64,000 nucleotides of DNA. Source: Triatoma infestans (taxonomy: Eukaryota > Arthropoda > Insecta > Hemiptera > Reduviidae). The notes under the pieces were generated by a model. It saw only the letters and a program-made list of their open reading frames with translations. It made no database searches and had not been told where the DNA came from. Location of the stretch: contig JAAEAF010002634.1 in NCBI GenBank assembly GCA_011037195.1, positions 62,001 to 126,000 on the forward strand, read 5' to 3'. Below are positions 22,435 to 33,692 of this stretch, in pieces. Numbering within the stretch: the stretch's first letter is position 1; each line of letters begins with the position of its first letter. Position numbers and translations under genes: made by a program.

Positions 22435-23722
22435 TAGACCTGTCACTTCTGTTACTTTTTTCTAAAAAATAATTTTAGGTGGGTTCTAAAGGAATGTGAT
22501 TTTGGACTTGCCTGGTCTGTACGCCATTTCTTAATAATGCAATAATTATCGAGCAAATTTAGTAAACACTGTATTGTGAAGACGATTTGTCCATTAATAT
22601 GGTGAGAATTGCAGTACAAGAAAGCCATGTGATTATTTCACAACAGACACTTTCTTTTTACTTTCTCTTATTGCTGTAAGAGAGAGTATTGCGAGCGTTT
22701 CAACTTTTCCAAATAGTGTTTTCACTGGAAATACGTGGAATGTGGAACTCTAATACGAAATGTGTGATTAAAGTATCTCAAAATGAGGAACTCTATTACA
22801 AAGTGTGTGATTAAAGTATCTCGAAACATTCCTCATAAAAGGAGCTATTCCAACCATGTACACTCCCAACGCAACTGACAGTTAAAGTTTTGGTTAAAAT
22901 CCATCAACCGGAAATGCGTCTTTACCAATCTTTTGTTTGTTGGTTTTTGCGTTTTTCTCGAAAATGGTTCCAACGATTTTCTTTAAACTTTTAAAATGCT
23001 AACTTATAAATTTAATTCTTATTCACTCTCATTTGCAACATTTTCCAGGGAAAAATTGATTTTATAGTGGGGTTTCTGGTTCTGGGGAAATCTGAGACGA
23101 GAGATTTGAGTGTTATTCAGGTTTAATGAATGCGCTTTCCCAATTTAACTTATATTCTACCTGCCTGTATGCAGTGAAGAACCAATATGTACTGATATTA
23201 CGAGTATTTCTATATTTTTACTTTCTCTCACTCCTACCAAGAAGAAGTTGGCCATCTAATTTTAGAAATGGAGAAACGGAGATACATAAGGTTTGTAGCG
23301 AATGATCTCCGTGTGTTAGTGTGTGTATGTGAACAAAATATCTCAAAAAAGAAACATCGCAGAAAGCCTTAATTGGTATTCCGTTTATGTTACCGCATCA
23401 GACAGAAGTTTTCGGGCAAAATCTATCAACCGAAAGTGCGACTTTACTGCATGTTTTTTCAAATGTTTTTGCGATTTTCTCGTAAACGAGCTACATAGTT
23501 TTCTTTAAACTTGGAATATATACTGCACAGTTATAAACCTGTTGCTTTTATTGTAAACATTTTCCCAAAAACAATTGCTATTAGATAGTTTTGCGGAAAG
23601 TTTCAAATGCAATTGACTCAGTGTTTTTGGTGCGCTCTACTGGGCCAGAATACAAGCACTCTGTACCTGTAAGTAAGTGGGTACTTATCCCCCTACTACC
23701 ATTGTATTTATGTTAGAACAAA
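22435..23722 (+). repeat. HR repeat, forward, near two full units
   Basis: Contains the palindromic segment TTACTTTCTCTTATTGC / TGTAAGAGAGAGTA (22655-22690), 'aatccatcaaccggaaatgcgtctttacc', 'acgattttctttaaactt', then a second unit from about 23310 ('gaacaaaatatctcaaaaaagaaacatcgcagaaagcc', 'aatctatcaaccgaaagtgcgactttactgc'). A local 43-bp tandem duplication starts at 22745 (GAACTCTAATACGAAATGTG). The copy is interrupted at about 23722. Confidence 0.85.
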
Positions 23723-23728
23723 TATGTA

Positions 23729-24395
23729 AGTACTTGATTGTAGGAGGAGAGGGCCGGGATCTGATTGTGAACTCACAGGTCATTAGGTCCGTTTACCGTT
23801 TCCAGTTCTTGAGTTCAATAATCGATAGCTCTGGTAGCTGTGAGACCGACGTTCTGAGCAGGGTAGGACAAGCCAAGGCTAAGACCCGTTGCTTGAACGG
23901 AATCCTCTGGAGCGAATACATATGAATTGGAAGAGAGTTAGTGGAGAGCATTCTCACGTACGGTGGAGAGAGCTGGACACTTACCGAACGTCTCAGACAA
24001 CGAATAAATGCAACTGAGATGGACGGTCTGAGACGCATTTGAGGATCTCTCTTCTCCATAGGAGAAGGAACATTGATATTCGTAGGGATATGGAAGTACA
24101 GAAGACCGCAATTGACCGATTAGAAATGCGGTCTCTACAGTGGTACGGTCATGTTAGCGAATGAAGGAGGAAAGATGGCCAAAGAAAGTGTTTTTGTGGT
24201 CCCCTCCTAAAAGAAGAAAAAGAGGGGGCCCTAGAATGACTGGTTCGAGCAATGGATGCTCGCGGCCTTACTTCAATGGTCTCAAGGTACGACCAATGGA
24301 TACTCTCGAAGGAGGACTGGGATGAGGACTCACAAGGTCTTTGGGTATCAAGGGTAACCATGGAAACAGTGGAAATACCTAATAATAAATAAAAA
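23729..24395 (+). pseudogene. RTE-like non-LTR retrotransposon fragment, frameshifted
   Basis: The first frame (about 23740-23922) includes SSIIDSSGSCETDVLSRVGQ followed by AKAKTRCLNGILWS, the 'YLGS.I..DGS...DV..RI..A' block that follows the RT domain in RTE/CR1-like elements. After frameshifts, YGGESWTLTERLRQRINATE, then RRRNIDIRRDMEVQKTAIDR and LEMRSLQWYGHV follow in the expected order. Next comes a basic WPKKVFLWSPPKRRKRG segment. An A-rich tail ends at about 24395. AAATATGTA occurs on both sides (23720-23728 and 24396-24404), a likely target duplication. RT catalytic motifs are missing, so this is a 5'-truncated dead copy. Confidence 0.85.
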
Positions 24396-24404
24396 AATAT
24401 GTAG

Positions 24405-24611
24405 AACTGATGAAGTTCGTGTAAAGAGTTTACTTCAACTTAATGTTTCTGTTACACACTACACTTGTTGATTGTATGTGTGGGAAATTGATTATCATAT
24501 AATCAAGAAGTCAACAAGTGTAGTGTGTAACAGAAATATTAAGTTGAAGTAAACTCTCTACACGAACTTGACAACTTTACTCTGACGATGGTTAAAAATC
24601 CGAAAACGGTC
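24405..24611. mobile_element. Fold-back element with terminal hammerhead-like motif (type 3)
   Basis: The arms 24415-24470 and 24512-24567 are 56-bp inverted repeats with only two mismatches; the spacer is 41 bp. To the right of the right arm lies a hammerhead-like motif ending at 24611, and HR sequence resumes almost at once (AGTTTAAAGAAAATT). The left side lacks a matching motif and abuts the RTE target duplication. No coding potential. Confidence 0.8.
24582..24611 (+). ncRNA. Hammerhead-ribozyme-like motif, partial
   Basis: CTGACGA at 24582-24588, an unpaired T, a minimal GG/CC stem II with an AT-rich loop, GAAA at 24602-24605, then ACGGTC. This is one change from the GAAACCGGTC of the 46-kb elements. 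The segment after the expected cleavage site is HR host sequence, so stem I is poor. It looks like an edge-truncated member. Confidence 0.5.
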
Positions 24612-24700
24612 TAGAGTTTAAAGAAAATTGGTCATTTTATATATATTCGTAATGTACTGACAGGAGTAAGAGAATATCGTGTGTGTTTTTTAAGGTAGCA
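24612..24700 (+). repeat. HR repeat, forward, resumed
   Basis: 'agtttaaagaaaattggtcattttatatatattcgtaatg...ggagtaagagaatatcgtgtgtg' continues the HR copy interrupted at 23722. Confidence 0.75.
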
Positions 24701-25925
24701 GATTTTTTTATGAGGTAGTGTTAGGTAGGTAGGTGTAGGTTATAAGGTAGTTTAGGTAAAATACAAAACTCATCTTTATTGCTGTTGTTTCCCCTTCTCG
24801 GCAGCTTCTTCAAAGCCTGCCGCCAATAAATTTTCATAAAGTGCTATAGAAAGGATAAAATAAAAAAAATATAGATGAATTAAAATGAAGAAATGAATGC
24901 AGGTAGCCACCAGTCCCTTATTTCAGTTAGTTTTATTAAGGGCTGTTTATTAAATTTTATATTTTTATGTTGTTATAGTAGTTAATAAATATAATTTATT
25001 ATTTCCAGATTATCTAAATTTTATTCAATGAGTTGGTTTTTTAAAATGAATAATGTTCTCTTTTTTTATTATGAATATAAATGGGAGGAATTGGAAGTTT
25101 GTGTCTAGTTTATAGTGGCACAGCCAGAGTGCAGGACAGTAAGGTAGCTGCGACAGTGCACTAACTTTTATAAAATCACCCTCTCTTTCAATAAAATTCT
25201 TCTACTTCTCTCTCTGCCCCCTGCAATGAAAATAAAAGGAAAATTCTTCCTTTATTTCCTTTAGTCCTTACTATTCTTCCACTTTATTTCTATCACTAAT
25301 TCTTTCCCAGCCTGCCCGATATTTCCAACTAATTTATTGACTCTAAACTTCTATTTCAAAACAAGAACAAACAAAAAATTAAAGAAGTCGACCAGTGAGT
25401 CCGCTACTGCTCCGGAGTGTCTCTTCCAGACACACCACCTGCTGATCTCGTCCACTGTATGTATGTCCGTCTGGGAGGGTTTATTTATTAGTTTTTTTAT
25501 TTGAATATAGCGTTAATATTATATAACTTACCGTTACTATTACAGAATGTCAACAGTTTCCACCAGGACTTCTTCTTCTTCTGGTATTTAGTTTAAATAT
25601 ATTCATTATATCTAACCCTATTTAAATACAGTTTCTTTAATTTATTAAAAAAAAATTATAATAAAAATGCGAGACATATTATCCACCCGATGTTACCGTT
25701 TATATTAAAGTCAGCTAAAAAACACTGCCCGCCATGTTAATATAAAGTCCTGTCATTATTTCGTAATTGCTAAATCTTTTTAAAAATAATGTTTAACATT
25801 TTATTATTTCCTCTCACCCATTCCCAACGAATATCTTTAAACCTCAATAACACTTAATTAACAACATATCTATCTTATTAATGTATTATTATTTAAATGA
25901 AAAACAATTTTTAAAAATTACTATT
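24701..25925. other. AT-rich non-coding stretch
   Basis: No supported gene. GTAGGT-type short repeats near 24717-24760. A CAGGCTTTGAAGAAG...GGGGAAACAAC word near 24785-24823 (minus) was considered as a ribozyme relic and rejected. Confidence 0.45.
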
Positions 25926-25976
25926 TTTATTACAAATTGAATTTCTTATCGAAAATAGATGTTTTACAGGCACCTG
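25926..25976 (+). repeat. HR repeat, forward, left part
   Basis: 'attgaatttcttatcgaaaatagatgttttacaggcacctg' aligns to HR 'attgagttttcaccggaaatacatgttttgaggtcccctg' and is cut here by an insertion. Confidence 0.65.
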
Positions 25977-26609
25977 TGATGGAAGTAAGAAATAGCAGAG
26001 TTAAATTTTTGAAATATTGTTAGTTTTAAATTCGCACCAAAAGAAGATGCCTGCAGTCTATTCCACACGACTAACTTGCGAGATTGCCATACTACAACCT
26101 CATTATCTTCAGGAGGGGGATAGCAAGAAGCAGGAGAGGCAAATATTTTAAAAATATCAGTTAGAGCAAATTTGTACATTGGCTGGCAGAAAGGGCACAA
26201 GGAACAGATAATGAAAGACAAAGCACTTGGCCAACTCTATTGTAATTCACCTCCCCTTTGGAATGTGGCGATTTAGTATAAATATCAGGCGAAAAATAAA
26301 AGTTGTGCAGACATATTCACGCAGTTATACTGTCAGTCTACTACATTCAGTCTTATTCACACAGTCAAGAAGTGTCACTACTCTGTCACTCTGTTCTTTT
26401 ATTTATTTATTATAGTTTATATTTAGTTTAGCTCGCTTGAAGTGTAAATATCTAGTCATTAATGTAATTGTCATTAATCTTAATTAAATCACTATACCTT
26501 ACTCGCTTAAATTCTTCTCATATTTCTTAAAATTACTACGCTCTTTCAAAACCGTTCGTGCTACACAACATACATAGATCAACTACACTCAACCAGTTAC
26601 GCTTCACAT
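25977..26609 (+). mobile_element. Solo-LTR-like insertion in HR
   Basis: About 630 bp interrupt HR between 'cacctg' and 'ccttgattaggaaaaaa', which align to the same HR site. The insert starts TGATGG and can be read to end in GCTTCA (26606), so TG...CA termini are possible. It has a TATAAATA box (26277-26284), an AATAAA word just downstream and clustered CAGT initiator-like words. The flanking duplication is only approximate (CACCTG / CATCCTTG). It contains no coding sequence. A SINE-free unknown element is the alternative. Confidence 0.5.
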
Positions 26610-26905
26610 CCTTGATTAGGAAAAAAGTTGTTTACCAATAATTCTGTTTATATGTCAATGTGTGGATGGTCCTAATAACCTGAAATATGAGAAAAATTGC
26701 AGAATGTTTAGAAATTGTTATTTAGTTCATCAAAAGACTTGATTAGCACATTATGGCCATAATCAGTTAAACGGAAATATTAGTTACTGTTTTTTGTTTT
26801 TCTTTACTTATTTCACTGACAGATATCAAAGGATATATTTTGATGGAGTCAAATTTTCGAAATTGGGTTTTCAGATAAATAGATCTTTAAATGTCCCTTC
26901 ATAAT
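26610..26905 (+). repeat. HR repeat, forward, right part
   Basis: Resumes with 'aaaaaagttgtttaccaataattctgtttatatgtc' and 'ctgaaatatgagaaaaattgcagaatg', and ends near 'aaattttcgaaattgggttttcag'. Confidence 0.7.
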
Positions 26906-26914
26906 CATAATAAA

Positions 26915-27154
26915 AAAAAAATCTAGTGTGAAAGACTCACACGAACACGCAACTCAAAAAATACATATGTAAATTCTATGCATACGAAATGTAATAAGAG
27001 TCGTACTTCCGGTACACAAATTTTCTTTAAACTCGGAATTCTGGCCACACATTAAATTTTAATTAATATTATATCAAATATAGAATCGTTTACTGTATAG
27101 AACATCTAAACGAAACACCAAGTTTAGGCTTTCTACGATTTTCCGTTTTTGAGT

Positions 27155-27195
<41 letters not shown>

Positions 27196-27345
27196 TCATC
27201 ACACACAACACAAAGCACATATCATTTTCTGAAAACCACTTTTTTGTGGTCAGGGGACCTCAGAACATATATTTCAGTTGAAAATTCAATTTCAAAAATT
27301 TGACATGATCGATCGCAATACTTCCTCTTACAGCCGTAACAGAAG
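26915..27345 (-). repeat. HR repeat, reverse, left half of a palindromic junction
   Basis: Minus-strand words: 'tctagtgtgaaagactcacacgaa', 'agtcgtacttccggtac', 'tttctacgattttccgtttttgagtta', 'caggggacctcagaacatatatttcagttgaaaattcaatttcaaaaatttgacatgatcg'. A TA/CA microsatellite lies at about 27153-27197. It meets a forward copy near 27345. Confidence 0.8.
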
Positions 27346-28210
27346 GCGAACATGTTTTTAGCCAGATTGTAGGGTTTTGTATGTGTGTGTGTGTATTTTC
27401 TTATTTACTAGCAAAAAGAAAAATTGCAGCAAGCTCAAACTTAATATTCGGCACCCTGTGGGTTTCCACCAGGGCAACAACCTTGGTTTCGGACAAACTC
27501 TGAGAAACAGTAGTAAGTTTCCTCTAATTTGGTTTCACCTTTCTGTGCATGTGTGTGTGTGTGTGTGTTTGTGAGTATATGTACGTGCATACGTGTATGT
27601 TCTGAGGCATATACGTACATACATATGTATATACGTCAATGACATAACTCGAAGAAGAGAAATCGCACAAGGTTTTCCGTTTTGGATATCACTAAGGCAT
27701 CCGACAGGTAGTTTTTGGTCAAAATCTCCCAAACGGAAGTACCCCTTTACTTAATGGATTTGTTCATGTCTTTTCGATTTTCTCGAAAAGAACCAAGGAT
27801 GGCCTTTAAATTTTATGTATAAAAATTAAGCGTTTTCCAGAATCATTAGTTTCAGAGGAGCTCGGAAGACTGGCTTTAGAATTAGCTCTAAAGTGCCATT
27901 GCAAGTTCTGCATGATTCCACCATCTTTATGAATGATAATGAGAATTGCTACAACCAAAAGTTCGAATTTTCTAATCGAGTTTTTATTTTTTACTTTTCC
28001 ACGTTTTTCACCACAACGACACCAACGGAAATTCTATTTTTGGAAGGTTTAGGTAATCTGGATGCACGCTACCATTTAAAGTGCAACTATACAATGTAGG
28101 TAACACACCTGTATGACATTTAGTGAAACTTCCAAGTTTGAAGAGAATCTGTCATTTACAATTTTGAGAAGTATAGTAAGAAAAAAAATGTTTCACATCA
28201 GATTATCAGG
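27346..28210 (+). repeat. HR repeat, forward, right half of a palindromic junction
   Basis: 'agcaaaaagaaaaattgcagcaagctcaaacttaatattc', 'ctctgagaaacagtagtaag', 'aaaatctcccaaacggaagtacccctttactt', 'cgattttctcgaaaagaacc', with (TG)n tracts at about 27549-27569. Confidence 0.75.
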
Positions 28211-29280
28211 ATGACCTCGCATTCCAATTTGGATTTCTTTATAATAACTTTGATCCGAAGGGATTGTTGTGATTTCTTGGTTCTCACATTGTTACGTCAT
28301 TACTACAGGTGATCATCTGTAATAATAGAAAATGTTATTTTTTTCCGGAGTCTTCTAATGGCTATTCAGATATACGCGGCCAGAAATAAATCGTTCATTG
28401 AAGAGAGGAAGTGAACAAAATAGTACAAGTAGGAAAGAGTCGTGAGAAATATAATACTACTACATATATAATAATAATTAGTCACATAATTTTTAGAAGA
28501 GTAGTTAAATTATAACTGGGATTGAAGTAAAAACCAAACTAAATGAGATGTTTCTATAGAAACCGAGGTAAGTTAGTAATAATCAGTGTTGACCTAAACA
28601 ATGTTCACACACTCTCTAACAAAAAAAAAATTCTCTTTAACTGTCTAATAACAACACTGTGGCACACTTTGGAATTTCAGTTGGCAATCACTAAGTAGGA
28701 TTATAAACAGTTTGATAATGGTGGCCAACATGAGGAGAGAGTAGGTAAATGTAGGTCTTTAGAGTGTCCGGCGGCCCATCTCCTCTCCTCCCATTTTCAA
28801 TCATTTATAAGTGACATAGCCGTGCTCTCTCATACAGACAGACAGACAAACCTTGAATAGAAAAAACAAAATAAATATAAACAAAGGAAGGAGGAAGAAG
28901 AGGAGTATTGAGTGAAAGATGATGGGAAAGTGGTGGCCAGTTCCCACGGGCGGTAATACTCTGCAGCTCTACACATCATAGCCATACTCACCAAACTAAC
29001 TGGCCATTCCGGGGGCTGAACCCGTACATTTTGCTCTTTTCTTTCTCTTTTTCTTTCAAGTAGAAGGAGAACGACAGCCGGTCATTTCCTAATACGTGAG
29101 CGCTACAACACTACACTGGTGAACCAAGAGGCGCCCCGAACGTTAGTTTTATACGATAATACTGGGAAAGTTACATCCACTCATTCAAATTATGTCTGGG
29201 GTAGGGGAAAGTTTAATATCACAGTTGGTAATGCTGTTCAGCCAGAAATATCCTTTTATTGTGGTGTTCATAATATAATG
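28211..29280. other. Non-coding stretch, no gene seen
   Basis: No supported gene. 28.73-29.15 kb is GC-richer and may be unique or an unrecognised short element. It contains CAGACAGACAGACAAAC and purine-rich tracts. Confidence 0.4.
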
Positions 29281-29465
29281 GAGCTATAATAGAGTTCACT
29301 TCATGGAGTTACATCAATTGTTCGAAATATATCTCGTGTGAAACACTCACACAACTTTCTTTTGCTGTAATTTGCATAGTTATAATTGACTAATTCTCTT
29401 ATACGACTTATTAATTATTGAAATTACTTATACGATTATTACAAATTTCAAGTTTGAAGCAAATT
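29281..29465 (-). repeat. HR repeat, reverse, cut by insertion
   Basis: 'atatatctcgtgtgaaacactcacacaactttcttttgctgtaatttgc' and 'tcaagtttgaagcaaattag'. HR-like sequence resumes at about 29633 with 'gccataagagaaagtcgtgtgagtg'. Confidence 0.65.
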
Positions 29466-29632
29466 AGTGGGGGTGAAGTAGTTCGCGTCCGAGATTGTTC
29501 TCACGTGCCCGCCGGATATCCAACTAAACGAACAGCAGTCGCCAACGCAGCCTAATTTTATACTGGGCCGCGAGACGCAGAATGGCTGAATAGCCGAAAT
29601 CATGACGCATAAGAAAAAAGTTCAGAAGAGAA
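29466..29632. other. GC-rich ~165-bp insertion of unknown identity
   Basis: Begins TGGGGGTGAAGTAGTTCGCG and is clearly GC- and CpG-richer than the HR sequence on both sides. It has no B-box match and no open frame with recognisable features. It may be a short non-autonomous element. Confidence 0.4.
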
Positions 29633-29689
29633 AATAATTGCCATAAGAGAAAGTCGTGTGAGTGTATCACAGCAGATTGTGTTTTTTAT

Positions 29690-30221
29690 CTTACTAATTT
29701 GTCGTTTCTTCTTTTAGTAAAAATATACATCAAAATCGATGTAAATTATTGATCTTAAATATAAAATTTGTTGAATAATATTTCCATTTTAGCAGTTGAT
29801 CTTCAGGTAGGTTGATTTTATGCAGTTGATCTTGGAAATTATGACAAAAATAACATAAAATATGATAAAAAAAAATTCTAACGGAAGTTTGTGAAATGTC
29901 TCCGTGTAGAAATTAATTTAAGACAGTAAAGTAGTCAGGAGTAGTGAAATACGAAATTATTGTTCCAGTCAGATTTTCTTTCCTTGAAATAACTTGTAGA
30001 GTCTTGGAAAATTAATGGAACATATCAGTAGAGGGAACAATGTATGATATCAGTGGCTTTTCTACACGTATAATAAGAAATGAAAATTAAGTGCAAAATC
30101 ATAACAGGTGTTGAGATATATGGGATAGGACAGGGATTCGAATGCTGTGTGGACCAAAGACACCGAAAGAGAGAGAGAGAGATTCCTGCTGTTTTTGTGA
30201 GAATAGCGGTACAGTTGTCCA

Positions 30222-30279
<58 letters not shown>

Positions 30280-31775
30280 ATACAATGACTTTGTGGAGTG
30301 TCGTTAGGCCAATTCCTCTCTTCTTTTCATTTTTGCTAGAACTATAACTTTGAGTGAGACTTTCCTTATAGATATTGGACGATGGACGTAGGAGGCTATC
30401 CCTTATAGGATATTGGAGGCACGACATCCATTGTACTATATAGCACTTCTTCTATTGTTGTTGGCTATGAAATCTATGTTGAAGAGATGAAAGGTAAAAT
30501 GAAATAAATAAAAAAGGGCGGACCGAGGAGGAGAGACACTTGATCTATTGTCTAGACAACATTAACATCAGGCCTGCATGTTTGGACCTTACTCCATTGT
30601 CATTAGAATCGCTTAATTTTTTTTACTGGAGAGGGCGTGAGTGACAGATTTTTCTATTCAATTTATCACTCGTTTGATGCCGCTACATCACATACTTTTT
30701 TTTTTCCTACACCATTTCAACCCCTCTAAAATTATAAACATCCTAGAGCTTTAATTCAGTGGCTGAATCACCATATTTTGAGAAACAGCAGGTTATGCTC
30801 TTTGCTAAACTTGCCTTCACCGGTCAATGGATATCTTTTGCCGAGCTATAATCAGTTTTTGTTACACTAAATATCTGTATTTCCAAACCTGTTTTCTTTA
30901 TACTTTATTTTTACTTCAAAGTAGACTTTTCTTTTGTTCTCTTACTGCTAATGACTGGATATAACACAATGTTCGCAATGCCTTACAGTCGACTCAATAA
31001 CTCTAGCACCTTCATTGGTTTACACTCATATAAAGTAAGTTTTCAAATCATAATACATAATTATTTTTAAATCTCATATTTTTACTATAATTATTATCCT
31101 ACATTTTTCAGATCTCGTTTATATTAAATTATATGATTATATATGTATATCAGTGTATCTTTCTTTCTTCACTCTCTGAGGGAGCTCGTAAGATATGAAA
31201 AATTAAAATTAATGAACCCAAATTCTCCCCTTTCAACCATAAAAATAAAATTGTAATTGGTTAATTTGAATAGTGTACAAGCTAGAAAGTATAAATATGG
31301 ATGGTCGACATAAATCATAATATGTTGCCAACAATGAAGATTTTTTTTTTTGTTAATTATGTGTGGGGTATGTTAGTTGGTTAACAGTTATGTTTTTGGT
31401 AGCGGCCGCAGACTGGGGTCCAGTATTAGAAAGTGATGGTGTTCACTTGGCAGGAGGTCTCCCTCACTCTGCGGTCATATGACCAGCCCCGCAAACACAA
31501 TCGCCAGCCTAATTAACTTGCACATAAATATCAAAATGACCTTGATCCAACAGCTGCCAAATTTTCAAGACAATTACTCGAACTCGGTAACGGCATTGCT
31601 CCTAGAAATCCGGAAAGGGAAAAATCACCTTCCCATCTAATTTCTGCAACATTGTACATTCAAAAGAAGAATTAGTAGGCAGGTATTACAAAGCATCGAA
31701 ACAAATTATCAAAATCACGCATGGTTAAGCCTAAAAATCAAACTGAGCCACAGCAAAGCGTGGTCGGGTTAGCTA
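29690..31775. other. Non-coding stretch with microsatellites
   Basis: No supported gene. (CA)n at about 30222-30260 runs into (TA)n to about 30281. 31.40-31.75 kb is GC-richer and directly precedes the recognisable RT relic. It may be the eroded upstream part of the same element, but I cannot align it. Confidence 0.4.
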
Positions 31776-31779
31776 GGAC

Positions 31780-33290
31780 AGTTATGGAATTTAAAAATTA
31801 ATATGAACAAATCCAAGATTGTTGTCTTTAGAAATGGAGGGAGGCCTTCTAAACGAGAGAGGTGTTTGTATCAGAATGAATTCATAGTAACGGTCAATGA
31901 ATATAAGTATTTGGGGGTGACTCTGACTTATAAATTGTCATTCGCAAAACATATTAAAAATAATGTGTCTAAAGCTAAACAAGGCTGAACACTTTATGGA
32001 GTCCACTTCTAGAAAATAATCAGTATTATTCGAAACTAAAATTATCTAATAGTGTAAGTCGCTCTATGACTTGTTATGGGGCCCAAGTTTTGGGGGGGGG
32101 AGACCACTATGAAGATTATGGAAAAACTATATCGCTTCTTTATTAAAAAACTATCTGCATGCTCGAGCTTCACAGTGAGTTTATATCGCTTCTTTATATA
32201 AAAAACTGTTTAAACCGCCATTATTTGTTCCATCTGCCTTCATTCATAGTGAAACTGGTTATCTCCCAATTCATACTCGTACACTTAAATTACATTTTAA
32301 TTATATTGTCAAAGTTTTTGCTATGAGTGACAATAGATTACCAAAAGTAATTGCGACCCAAATAGTTTCTAATTACTAATCTAATCTAATAAAAATGTAA
32401 TCTAATAAAACTTTACTACTACTAATTACTAATCTAATAAAAAAATATCAATTGAATTTTGAATTCAATTTTATAATGTAGCATTATGGAGCGGTATTTT
32501 TAATAAATTATTGAAATGTGTCCAGCTACAATATAAAGAAGAAATTTTGTAGAACGTTTCTAATCTTGATTTCAATAACATTTATAAAGAACTCAATTTT
32601 AGCTTAGGTAGCAAACATTATTTTAATTGTTATTTATCTTTGGAACAGATGGGGTGGATAATTAAGGCTCGGGCTGGTGTATTGTACCTAGGTAGTTCTC
32701 CGCCATAACATAATGACTATACAGAAGAAGTTTGTTTGTTATGTAATGAGCCAATACATGATCGAATGTACCATTTCTTGGTTGTTTGTTCTAGGCTGTC
32801 TGAGGTCAGATTAAAATATTTTTGCAATGTTTCTATTTCAAATGTTGGAAATTTTAAATGGTTCAGATTGACCTCTGTTGGCTCATTACTGTAAAGCAAT
32901 AAGTAGCTTTGGTTCAAGCCTGCTTTAATCCTTATTTTCTAATGAAAAGTAAAAATGTTGAATCCTTATTTTTATTGGGTAACATATCCATTTTGAAACC
33001 AAATAGTTTAATCACAGGCAAAAGAGTGAATGAATTATTAGCTAAACTCTTATTGTATTCGTAAAAATAAAATAATACTAATAACGTAAAGAAACATTAA
33101 ATAACTTTGACAATTGCTTTAGAAGTTAACTGTGTAGTTTAGGTAGTTATTTATTACCCACTCCGCCGACGGTTGTACCTTGGCAGCTATCTTTAAAAAA
33201 ATTATATTTTCAAAGAAGTTCGTATATTTTAGAAGTTTGAATTTTGTATTTGTATTTTTATATTAAATAAAGACTTTAAATAAAAATAAA
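31780..33290 (+). pseudogene. Non-LTR retrotransposon ORF2 relic, heavily decayed
   Basis: Blocks follow one another in shifting frames. Near 31782-31985 the relic reads LWNLKINMNKSKIVVFRNGG and then VNEYKYLGVTLTYKLSFAKH, the end of an RT palm/thumb. Near 32055-32080 it reads SVSRSMTCYGAQV. Around 32110-32370 come MEKLYRFFIKKL and VFAMSDNRLPKVIATQIV. Around 32620-32830 comes a knuckle, CLLCNEPIHDRMYHFLVVC. The 3' part holds AATAAA-like words and ends near 33290. Gene order matches the 9.66-10.40 kb relic, so the two are related families. The FADD-box region is not preserved. Confidence 0.8.
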
Positions 33291-33469
33291 ATAGTTACTG
33301 ATTTGGGTTGCAGTAAAAATCCTTAGAAAAGTTAACCTCCAAAAGTAAAGAAACCTGGAATGAAGACCTGGGGGGGGTAACAAAAAAACACCATCAAGAA
33401 TTAACAAACAAATAAATCTCTATTTATTAAGATCTTGAATCTCCAATGTCCACAATACAGTACTATTTT

Positions 33470-33692
33470 TCAACGCTCCGCACAGAGCTTAGAGCAGAAT
33501 AGGCTTGATCCTATCTATAGCCCAACTGCAAGCAATTGTGGTAGCGTCGCCTTGGAGAAAATACACCAAGCCAGCATGCTCAAGCTTACACGCCAAGCGG
33601 ACGGACTCTATAGTCGGACAGCGAGCTCCATGTCCTTTTCCATGAGGCGGGTGTCAATTTCCAGATCGAAGGACCATCAGAAGTTACCCTGA
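33470..33692 (+). CDS. Possible orphan terminal exon, product unknown
   Basis: Not recognised. After a pyrimidine-rich run ending in CTCCGCACAG (a reasonable splice acceptor), the frame reads SLEQNRLDPIYSPTASNCGS and stays open to TGA at 33690-33692. The C-terminus is Ser/Arg-rich (SFSMRRVSISRSKDHQKLP). Base composition is near 50% GC, unlike the AT-rich surroundings. There is no donor site or partner exon and no family match from memory. The minus strand of the same segment also has short open pieces, so coding strand is uncertain. Confidence 0.25.

Noticed and set aside
24785..24823. Minus-strand TTTGAAGAAG...GGGGAAACAAC as another hammerhead
   Set aside because: The first core base is not C, and there is no UH cleavage triplet or helix III; too degraded to support.
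27153..30281. CRISPR-like arrays
   Set aside because: Repeats here are dinucleotide microsatellites and old interspersed repeats, with no regular spacer structure.
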